DNA of 22,757 nucleotides from JALHNI01 sp031367405 (GTDB taxonomy: Bacteria > Acidobacteriota > Terriglobia > Bryobacterales > Bryobacteraceae), in the NCBI GenBank assembly GCA_031367405.1, contig JANLPT010000324.1, positions 1 through 22,757 of the forward strand, in the 5' to 3' direction. A program made the translations under genes and the position numbers. This document shows, piece after piece, positions 1 through 5,893 of the stretch. The notes beneath the pieces were generated by a model, which saw nothing but the letters and a program-made list of their open reading frames with translations, did not search any database and was not told the origin of the DNA. Numbering within the stretch: position 1 is the first letter of the stretch; every line of letters begins with the position of its first letter.

Positions 1-1143
1 TGCGCGATACCCTTCGGTGGCTACGTGAAAATGGCCGGCTCCGAGCACGAAGAAAATAACCTGGATCCCCGCGGGTTCATGAATAAACCTCGCTACCAGC
101 GCATGATCATCGCCATCGCCGGGCCCCTGATGAACATCATCCTGGCGCTGGTTCTGATGGCCGTGCTCTTCAGCATGCAGTTCCCCAAGGCCGTCTTCAT
201 GGACCAAGCAGCGAAGATCGGCAGCATTGTCCCGGATTCCGCCGCCGCCAAAGCCGGTGTTCACGTGGGCGACACCATCGTGCGGATTGAAGATCAGGCC
301 AACCCCACTTGGTCCGACGTGAATCTCGCCTCGCTCGAAAACATCAATCGGCCCGTCAGCCTGGTTCTGTCCCGCGATGGCCAAACAGTTCCTCTGCAGA
401 TTACCCCCAAGCATACTGACGCCACCGGCCTTGAATCCCTCGGCTGGCAGCCTGATTCCGACGTCATCGTCGGCCGCGTCGACCCCGACCTCGATGCCGC
501 CCGGCAAGGCCTGAAGACGGGTGACCAAGTGGTCTCCATCAACGGTGATCCGGTCCGCGCCCCCTTTGCCCTGGTGGACAAGGTCCGCAACAGTAAGGGA
601 GAGCCCCTCACCATCGTCTACCGCCGTGCGGGCAAGGACGCCACCGTGATCGTGAAGCCCCTATCCAAGAAAATCCCCGAAATTCCCAATGCCGTCTTCA
701 TGATCGGTGTGGTCGCCACCCCCGTCACCAGAAACGTGAAGCTGTCACCCATCGAAGCCATCAAGGAATCGGCCAGCTTCAACTGGAAAAATGCCTCGCT
801 CATCTACAGCGTCCTGCGCAGCATCTTCGAAGCCCGCCTCTCTCCGAAAACAATCGAAGGCCCCGTCCGTATGGCGCAAATGTCGCGCCAAGCTGCCAAG
901 GAGGGTTTTGACTCTTACATCAGTCTTATGTCCGGTGTCAGTCTCAATCTCGCCATCTTCAACTTACTCCCCATTCCGATCCTGGACGGCGGCGTCATTC
1001 TGATGTTACTCATCGAAATGGTCGCCCGCCGCGACCTCAGCTTACGCCTCAAAGAGATGGTCTTTACCGTCAGCTTCGTCTTCCTCATCAGCCTAGTCGC
1101 CTTCGTCCTCTACAACGACATCCAAAAAGTCCTCAAGAGTTAG
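1..1143 (+). CDS. rseP: RIP metalloprotease RseP (site-2 protease), 5'-truncated by the window edge
   Basis: Membrane zinc protease that makes the intramembrane cut in regulated proteolysis, classically of anti-sigma factors, after a first periplasmic cut. The reading frame is open from base 1 and begins with IPFGGYVKMAG, the conserved segment after the first transmembrane helix of RseP; the HExxH zinc site must therefore lie upstream of the window. A hydrophobic helix follows at about nt 103-180. Two PDZ-like domains sit at about nt 205-405 and 460-660, as in E. coli RseP. The LDG motif, in NLLPIPILDGG, is at about nt 961-993 and supplies the third zinc ligand, and a last transmembrane helix is at about nt 1060-1120. 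The GTG at 25 is an internal codon, not a start. Family assignment is secure. The substrate is unknown; a membrane anti-sigma factor is encoded 12 kb away, but nothing in the sequence links the two. Confidence 0.93.
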   Translation, partial: CAIPFGGYVKMAGSEHEENNLDPRGFMNKPRYQRMIIAIAGPLMNIILALVLMAVLFSMQFPKAVFMDQAAKIGSIVPDSAAAKAGVHVGDTIVRIEDQANPTWSDVNLASLENINRPVSLVLSRDGQTVPLQITPKHTDATGLESLGWQPDSDVIVGRVDPDLDAARQGLKTGDQVVSINGDPVRAPFALVDKVRNSKGEPLTIVYRRAGKDATVIVKPLSKKIPEIPNAVFMIGVVATPVTRNVKLSPIEAIKESASFNWKNASLIYSVLRSIFEARLSPKTIEGPVRMAQMSRQAAKEGFDSYISLMSGVSLNLAIFNLLPIPILDGGVILMLLIEMVARRDLSLRLKEMVFTVSFVFLISLVAFVLYNDIQKVLKS

Positions 1144-1162
1144 TTTGATTCCGCCTTTAATT

Positions 1163-1255
1163 AGTACTATCGGTACTAGTAAAATTTATTATTGCTGGTA
1201 CTTAAGATTGTAATTGACCTTAGTACTGAAATAGATTTAACATCTTGCCAGTATC
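1163..1255. promoter_or_regulatory. cluster of GTAC-centred operator-like repeats
   Basis: An AT-rich stretch between rseP and the next gene holds AGTACT (1163-1168), GGTACT (1172-1177), GGTACT (1197-1202) and AGTACT (1222-1227), plus a degenerate AGTATC (1250-1255). Start-to-start spacings are 9, 25, 25 and 28 bp. The first pair forms TAGTAC-TATCG-GTACTA, an inverted repeat with GTAC half-sites five bases apart. The same layout recurs at 20788-20800. Seen directly: the repeats and their spacing. Inferred: binding sites for a dimeric repressor of the downstream secreted-protein gene, since one site falls inside the putative promoter spacer. The regulator is unknown. Confidence 0.45.
1214..1241 (+). 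promoter_or_regulatory. possible sigma-70 promoter for the secreted duplicated-domain protein
   Basis: TTGACC at 1214-1219 (five of six matches to the -35 consensus) is followed after 16 bp by TTTAAC at 1236-1241 (four of six matches to the -10). An AGTACT repeat lies within the spacer at 1222-1227, where a bound repressor would block polymerase. The start codon is about 105 bp downstream. The -10 is weak, so this is a suggestion from consensus matching only. Confidence 0.35.
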
Positions 1256-1347
1256 AAACCGAACGGCCTTTGGCGGAAGGTTCACTCAAACCCCTCATCT
1301 GCGCAACTCGGCCAGATCGAAGTTTGATCGAGGAGGAGTTTTTCAAC

Positions 1348-2181
1348 ATGAAATATTTCAGCTTAGCCGTCACCGCCTTACTGGCCGTTGGGGCTTTCTC
1401 GTCATCCGCCCAAGCCCAGTGCCCCGTTCCCGGGGCACCGCTTCAGGCTCTCGTTGGCACGTGGGCGTTTTCCACCCAGGGTTTCCAGGTCCCGTTTTTC
1501 CACTTTCTGGCCGCTGCCGGGCGCGTCACTGCTTCAATTAGCCCGACCACCGGTAGAGGCGTCCTCACCCTGACGGCGACCTCAAGCCTTGATGGCTCCA
1601 TCGTTCGTCAGGAAGTCGACGCCGGTAACTTCCAGGTTGACGACGACTGCACGGGTGGCACCCTTCGTTTCAACCTCTCGAGCCGCCCGATTGAGTTTGA
1701 AATCTACTTTGTCAACGCCGACGAAATCACTCTGGTTGGCAACACCAATCGGGACGCCGTGGTGGGTACGGCAAAGCGCGTTGTTCCCCTGGCCTGCCCG
1801 GCTGTTGCTCTGCAAGCCTTGGCCGGTACCTGGATCTTTTCTACCGATGGATTCACCGCACAATCGCGTGGCGACTCCCAAATTCTGACCTCCGCGGGGC
1901 GATTCGTCGCGACCGTGGCGCTGGACCGGGGTGGCAACTTGGCCGGCGTTTTGGCGATCAGTGCTACTTCGAGCTTGAACGGCTCAAGCACCCGGCGGGA
2001 GCAAGACGCCGGAAGATTCCAAGTCAACACCGACTGTTCGGGTGGAACCTTGATCTTTAACCTGTCCAGCCGCCCTGTCCAATTCGATTTCTACTTTTCC
2101 GGCCCCAACTCTATTGTCATGGTGGGTATTCGGGACGGAGACATCGTTTTGGGTTCCGCGCGACGCTTCGGCACTATTTAG
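1348..2181 (+). CDS. secreted protein with two tandem copies of an unknown domain
   Basis: Function not recognised. The ATG at 1348 is chosen because AGGAGG lies at 1331-1336 and because it opens a clear Sec signal peptide (MKYFSLAVTALLAVGAFSS, cleavage probably after AQA), leaving a mature protein of about 254 residues starting near CPVPGAP. The mature part is two related halves of about 120-125 residues. Each starts with C-P and ALQALxGTW-F-ST-GF, then an alternating pattern ending in LTATSSLDGS or ISATSSLNGS, R-E-DAG-FQV, DC-GGTL-FNLSSRP, and a closing G-R. Each half has two cysteines at matching places, suggesting one disulfide per domain. The 'LxGTW' opening followed by beta-rich sequence recalls lipocalin-like or META-like barrels, but that is only a resemblance. 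It is monocistronic, with its own promoter-like region upstream and a hairpin downstream. Confidence 0.75.
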   Translation: MKYFSLAVTALLAVGAFSSSAQAQCPVPGAPLQALVGTWAFSTQGFQVPFFHFLAAAGRVTASISPTTGRGVLTLTATSSLDGSIVRQEVDAGNFQVDDDCTGGTLRFNLSSRPIEFEIYFVNADEITLVGNTNRDAVVGTAKRVVPLACPAVALQALAGTWIFSTDGFTAQSRGDSQILTSAGRFVATVALDRGGNLAGVLAISATSSLNGSSTRREQDAGRFQVNTDCSGGTLIFNLSSRPVQFDFYFSGPNSIVMVGIRDGDIVLGSARRFGTI

Positions 2182-2209
2182 ACCACCAGCTTAGACCCAG
2201 TCAGCATTT

Positions 2210-2241
2210 GACCGGAGTTGTCCCTCGGGGCATCTCCGGTC
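2210..2241 (+). terminator. hairpin after the secreted-protein gene, possible terminator
   Basis: GACCGGAG (2210-2217) and CTCCGGTC (2234-2241) form a perfect 8-bp GC-rich stem, 28 bp after the stop codon. The 16-base loop can form an inner CCC/GGG pairing. There is no U-run after it, so it is either a weak intrinsic terminator or an RNA 3'-end stabiliser. The facing gene, pta, ends at 2354, so the hairpin sits between convergent genes. Confidence 0.4.
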
Positions 2242-2353
2242 GAATCTTCGTCTTCAGCGGCGCGCGCATTTAAAAATAAGGAACACAGAGACACTGGCTT
2301 CGTTTCGTAGGTCCCTTCCGGGCCCCACGCAGAAATACGATACCCTAACTAAG

Positions 2354-3313
2354 TCAAGCCGGCTTGGCCTGCAACGCCGTCACGATCGCCACCGCGTAAA
2401 TGTCCTCCGCCGAGCAGCCCCTTGACAAGTCATTAGCCGGTTTAGACAATCCCTGTAAGAACGGCCCGTAGGCCGCCGCGCCTCCCAATCGCTCCACCAG
2501 TTTCACCGCGATGTTCCCCGCGTTCAAATCTGGAAAAATCAGAGTATTCGCCCTTCCCGCTACCCTGGACCCCGGCGCTTTCGATCCGCCCACGCTCTCC
2601 GCCAGCGCCGCATCGCCCTGCAGTTCGCCGTCCGCATTCAACCCTGGAGCCCGCTCCCGCAACACTCTCAACGCTTCGATCACCTTCTCCGCTTGGGCAT
2701 GTTGGCCGCTACCTTTGGTCGAGAACGACAGCAACGCCACCGCAGGTTCCGCACCCAGCAAAGTCTGAGTCGACGAAGCGGTAGCGATGGCGATATCGGC
2801 CAACTGCGTCGACGTCGGATCCACCACAATGGCGCAATCGGCGAAAGCGAGCATGCCGTTCACCCCAAAGCTCTGGTCTTGCACCGCGACCAGAAAGACG
2901 CTCGACACGGTCTTCACCGCGGCACCGATGCAATGCAACGCCGCCCGCACGGTCTCGGCCGAAGTGTTCGCCGCCCCGCCGACGAAGCCATCGGCATCGC
3001 CTGCCGCCACCATCAGCGCCGCGAAGTAAAGTGGTCGCCGTGCCACCGCCGCCGCCTCCACCTGCGTAACACCCTTGGCCCGCCGCCGCTCGTAGTAGAG
3101 AGCCTCATAACGCGACAGCCGCGGGCACGCCGCCGGATCATTGGCCTTGATCAGGATCGGTTGCAGCAACTCCTCGCGCTTCAGCCGCGCCGCCGCCGCC
3201 TGTACCCGCAGGTCGTCGCCTTCCGGAAACACAATCCGCGGACGCGGCGTCACCTGCCGCAACCGTTCAATCTGCCCCGCGATAAAGGCTTTGGCTGATT
3301 CTGGAATTCCCAT
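2354..3313 (-). CDS. pta: phosphate acetyltransferase (PTA/PTB family)
   Basis: Converts acetyl-CoA and phosphate to acetyl phosphate and CoA in the cytoplasm, linking central carbon flux with acetate and ATP formation. At 319 residues it matches the stand-alone PTA catalytic domain and lacks the N-terminal DRTGG/AAA-like region of the long enterobacterial form. Recognisable segments are RIVFPEGDD near the N-terminus, DADGFVGGAANTSAETVRAAL mid-protein, VFLVAVQD, FADCAIVVDPTSTQLADIA, then VALLSFSTKGSG and, near the end, NTLIFPDLNAGNI and GPFLQGLSKPANDLSRG, all characteristic of Pta. The frame stays open upstream through the antisense of mdh, but homology starts at the ATG at 3313 (MGIPESAKAF). 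It is divergent from mdh with a 93-bp spacer. No acetate kinase gene is visible. Confidence 0.93.
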   Translation of the reverse strand: MGIPESAKAFIAGQIERLRQVTPRPRIVFPEGDDLRVQAAAARLKREELLQPILIKANDPAACPRLSRYEALYYERRRAKGVTQVEAAAVARRPLYFAALMVAAGDADGFVGGAANTSAETVRAALHCIGAAVKTVSSVFLVAVQDQSFGVNGMLAFADCAIVVDPTSTQLADIAIATASSTQTLLGAEPAVALLSFSTKGSGQHAQAEKVIEALRVLRERAPGLNADGELQGDAALAESVGGSKAPGSRVAGRANTLIFPDLNAGNIAVKLVERLGGAAAYGPFLQGLSKPANDLSRGCSAEDIYAVAIVTALQAKPA

Positions 3314-3406
3314 GCGAACCCACCATGGTAACCCGGCACGCGGTGTTAAACTGATGGGTTCGATCCCCTTAGGGAATCCGAAGAGCTCTTGATCGATAAG
3401 GAAAAC

Positions 3407-4342
3407 ATGCGCAAGAAGGTAACGGTTGTAGGAGCTGGCAATGTGGGCGCGACTTGCGCCATGCGCATCGCCGACAAGGAATTGGCCGATGTCGTGTTGG
3501 TCGACGTCGTCGAGGGCGTGCCCCAGGGCAAATCGCTCGACCTGATGCAGTCCGGCCCGGTGGAAGGTTATGACGTCACCCTCACCGGCGCGAATAATTA
3601 CGAGCCCACGGCGAACTCTGACGTCGTCGTGATCACCGCCGGCTTGCCGCGCAAGCCCGGCATGTCGCGCGATGATCTGCTGCTGGCCAATTACGAGATT
3701 GTCCGCAATGCCACTGAGCAGGCCGCCAAGTACAGCCCCAACGCCATCCTGGTCATCGTGTCGAATCCTCTCGATGCCATGTGCTGGACGGCGCTGCAGG
3801 TCTCGAAGTTCTCGAAGAATCGCGTCGTCGGCATGGCCGGCGTGCTCGACACGGCGCGCTTCCGCACCTTCGTCGCCCAGGAACTCAATGTCTCCATGGA
3901 GAACGTCGTGGCGATGGTGCTGGGCGGCCACGGCGACACCATGGTGCCGCTGACGCGCCTCTCCAGCGTCTCCGGCATCCCGCTCACTGAACTGATGAGC
4001 CAGGAAACCCTCGACGGCATCGTCAAGCGCACGGCCAACGGCGGTGCCGAAATCGTGGGCTACCTCAAAACCGGCAGCGCCTACTATGCCCCCGCTGCGG
4101 CCACCGTCGAAATGGTCGAGTCGATTCTGAAGGACAAGAAGAAAGTGCTGCCTTGCGCCGCGCTCCTTGAAGGCGAATATGGCGTCAAGGGTCTCTTCGT
4201 CGGGGTCCCGGTGAAGCTGGGGGCTCGCGGCATCGAGAAAATTTACGAATTGAAACTCACGGCCGAAGAGACGGCCATGCTCAAGAAAAGCACCGTTGCC
4301 GTGGAAGAGCTGGTCGGCATCATCAAACAAAAGATGGGCTAG
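3407..4342 (+). CDS. mdh: malate dehydrogenase (NAD-dependent, LDH-like type)
   Basis: Interconverts malate and oxaloacetate with NAD in the citric acid cycle. The 311-residue protein has the Rossmann motif GAGNVG at residues 9-14, the mobile substrate-loop segment GLPRKPGMSRDDLL with its two arginines, VSNPLDAM, DTARFR, and the catalytic histidine in LGGHGDTMVP. The arginine pattern (RKPGMSR) indicates malate rather than lactate as substrate. The ATG at 3407 is preferred over a TTG at 3389 because AAGGA lies just upstream (3398-3402) and homology starts at MRKKVTVVGAG. It is transcribed away from pta, so the shared spacer 3314-3406 probably carries promoters for both. Confidence 0.95.
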   Translation: MRKKVTVVGAGNVGATCAMRIADKELADVVLVDVVEGVPQGKSLDLMQSGPVEGYDVTLTGANNYEPTANSDVVVITAGLPRKPGMSRDDLLLANYEIVRNATEQAAKYSPNAILVIVSNPLDAMCWTALQVSKFSKNRVVGMAGVLDTARFRTFVAQELNVSMENVVAMVLGGHGDTMVPLTRLSSVSGIPLTELMSQETLDGIVKRTANGGAEIVGYLKTGSAYYAPAAATVEMVESILKDKKKVLPCAALLEGEYGVKGLFVGVPVKLGARGIEKIYELKLTAEETAMLKKSTVAVEELVGIIKQKMG

Positions 4343-4413
4343 CGTCTTGTCTTTGGCTCCCGCTTTTTGTAGGCTAAAGTGTTCAACGTACGATCTGAAG
4401 AGAGGGATTCACT

Positions 4414-4530
4414 GTGGATAACGAAACGCTCGTGAAAGTAGTTTGTGGCGGCTTGGCCGTCGTGTGCGTAGTCATCATCATCATGCGCCGCAAGGGCACC
4501 AAGAAGCCCGTCGATGGAGACGACTTCTAA
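4414..4530 (+). CDS. 38-residue single-pass membrane protein
   Basis: A short frame with GTG start at 4414, preceded by AGAGGG at 4401-4406 with a seven-base spacer, which is a good ribosome-binding site. The product begins MDNETLVKVV, has one hydrophobic helix at about residues 9-24 (cysteines at 11 and 18, ending in VVIIIM), then a basic stretch RRKGTKK and an acidic end DGDDF. The basic residues after the helix predict the C-terminus inside. The function is not recognised. It lies 71 bp after mdh and 26 bp before the SET-domain gene, so it may be co-transcribed with the latter. It is easily missed by gene callers because of its size and GTG start. Coding status is inferred from the RBS and the well-formed helix; there is no homology evidence. 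Confidence 0.6.
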   Translation: MDNETLVKVVCGGLAVVCVVIIIMRRKGTKKPVDGDDF

Positions 4531-4556
4531 ACCTAAGCTCGCCTGCCAAACTCCGC

Positions 4557-5033
4557 ATGAAATTAGCCAAAGCCGCTGTTGCCCGTGAGCCCGGGAAGCC
4601 TCGTCTCGATGAACGGTACTGCGCTCACAAGCTCAGCATCAAACCTTCGAGAATCCATCGTTGGGGTCTGTTCGCGGAGGAAAAAATCCCCGCCCGCCAC
4701 AAAGTGATCGAGTATCGCGGCGAGCGCATCGGCCGCCGCGAGACTAAGCGCCGCGCCGACGAACGTCCGCTGCACTATATCTTCACCCTCGACAAGTACT
4801 GGTGCCTGGATGGCGCGGTGGGTGGCAGCGGTGCCGAATATATTAATCACTCCTGCGAGCCCAACGTCTGGACTCTGATCTCCAAAGGCCACATCCTCTA
4901 TATGGCCAAACGCGAAATCAAGGCCGGCGAAGAGCTCTTCGTCGACTACCACTTCGGTGCCGAGGTCGAAATCGTCCCCTGCTCTTGTGGCTCGAAGACC
5001 TGCCGCGGCACCATTAACGACAAACCCGAATAG
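4557..5033 (+). CDS. SET-domain protein, putative protein-lysine methyltransferase
   Basis: SET domains transfer methyl groups from S-adenosylmethionine to protein lysines. This 158-residue protein is little more than a bare SET domain: RWGLFA (35-40, the 'GWGLFA' SAM-binding segment), YRGE (53-56), NHSCEPN (97-103, pseudoknot and SAM site), ELFVDY (126-131, with the catalytic-type tyrosine 131) and a compact post-SET cysteine motif CSCGSKTC (142-149). With C100 the three post-SET cysteines could bind zinc, as in eukaryotic enzymes. An upstream ATG at 4443 would overlap the small membrane-protein gene, and its extension looks non-coding (basic, histidine run), so the ATG at 4557 is used, although no clear RBS precedes it. 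The bacterial substrate is unknown; ribosomal or nucleoid proteins are possible. Confidence 0.85.
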   Translation: MKLAKAAVAREPGKPRLDERYCAHKLSIKPSRIHRWGLFAEEKIPARHKVIEYRGERIGRRETKRRADERPLHYIFTLDKYWCLDGAVGGSGAEYINHSCEPNVWTLISKGHILYMAKREIKAGEELFVDYHFGAEVEIVPCSCGSKTCRGTINDKPE

Positions 5034-5068
5034 AGCTTCAGCCGCCCAATTTGCGGTATGACTATGGA

Positions 5069-5893
5069 GTGCTCAAATCACTCCTCTTGATTGCAACTTC
5101 CCTCTTCGCTCAGAACGGCGAGATCCGGCTGATCGTCCAAGGTGACGACATGGGTGCCGCCCACGCCATCAACGAAGCGACCATGAAGGCCTATCGCGAA
5201 GGCGTCATGCGCACCACCAACGTCATGGCCCCTACGCCCTGGGTGCTCGAAGCGGCCCGCTTGCTGGCGGAGAATCCTGATCTCGAAGTGGGCGTCCACC
5301 TCACCCTAACCAGTGAATGGAGCTTGGTGAAGTGGCGGCCCTTGACTCAGGCGGCCAGCCTGACCGACGCGAACGGTTACTTATATCCCATGGTGCGGCC
5401 TAACCCGCGTTTGCCCGCCGGTCAAAGCATGGTCGACGGCAAGCCTAAGTTAGCTGAGGTGGAGAAAGAGTTGCGGGCGCAAATCGAGTTAGTGAAGCGC
5501 CTCGTGCCCAGAGTATCTTACATGACAGCCCACATGGGTTTTGCGGGCCCCTTCCCGGAGATCCAGGAGTTACTCAAAAAACTCTCCCATGAATACCACT
5601 TACTCCTGCCCGGCGGCAGCGAGAAGCGGTTGGGCAAGATTTATGAGTCAACTGACTCCGGCGAGGTGCGAGCCGCCAAGATCGCGAAACGGCTCGAGAC
5701 CTTGGAGCCGGGCACGTGGATCCTGCTGGACCATGCCGCCTTCGATACGCCAGAGATGCGGGCTATCCACCATCCGGGCTACGAGAACGTGGCGCAGGAC
5801 CGTGCGGCCGTCGTCGAATCCTGGACGAGTGAGAAAGTGAAAGAAGTCATTCGCCGCCGTGGCATCCGGCTGGTAGGCCACAATGGAAAGTAA
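5069..5893 (+). CDS. exported YdjC/ChbG-family carbohydrate deacetylase
   Basis: YdjC/ChbG proteins are metal-dependent deacetylases of N-acetylated sugars such as diacetylchitobiose. The visible family ligands are D27 in GDDMG (25-29), H77 in GVHLTLTSEW and H155 in TAHMG; DHAAFD near the C-terminus is also typical. With the GTG start at 5069, the protein opens with a short signal peptide (MLKSLLLIATSLFA, cleavage before Q15), so it should act outside the cytoplasm, unlike E. coli ChbG. A TTG at 5051 is an alternative start; neither has a strong RBS. It is the first gene of the tight plus-strand cluster, and its end overlaps the start of the quinoprotein gene by 11 bases, indicating co-translation. 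The substrate is not determinable. Confidence 0.82.
   Translation: MLKSLLLIATSLFAQNGEIRLIVQGDDMGAAHAINEATMKAYREGVMRTTNVMAPTPWVLEAARLLAENPDLEVGVHLTLTSEWSLVKWRPLTQAASLTDANGYLYPMVRPNPRLPAGQSMVDGKPKLAEVEKELRAQIELVKRLVPRVSYMTAHMGFAGPFPEIQELLKKLSHEYHLLLPGGSEKRLGKIYESTDSGEVRAAKIAKRLETLEPGTWILLDHAAFDTPEMRAIHHPGYENVAQDRAAVVESWTSEKVKEVIRRRGIRLVGHNGK

Noticed and set aside
1163..1255. GTAC repeats as a CRISPR array or tandem repeat
   Set aside because: The repeated units are only six bases long with irregular intervals and no conserved longer repeat; operator sites explain them better.
1192..1347. N-terminal extension of the duplicated-domain secreted protein
   Set aside because: It runs through the promoter-like, repeat-containing region, lacks an RBS, and would bury the clear signal peptide that starts at 1348.
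2354..4330. A 658-codon minus-strand open frame covering pta and the antisense of mdh
   Set aside because: Only the part below 3313 has phosphate acetyltransferase homology. The upstream part is a GC-rich antisense shadow of mdh, rich in His, Asp and Arg, with no recognisable domain.
4443..4556. N-terminal extension of the SET-domain protein from the ATG at 4443
   Set aside because: It would overlap the better supported 38-residue gene and reads as a basic, histidine-run sequence unlike any SET N-terminus.
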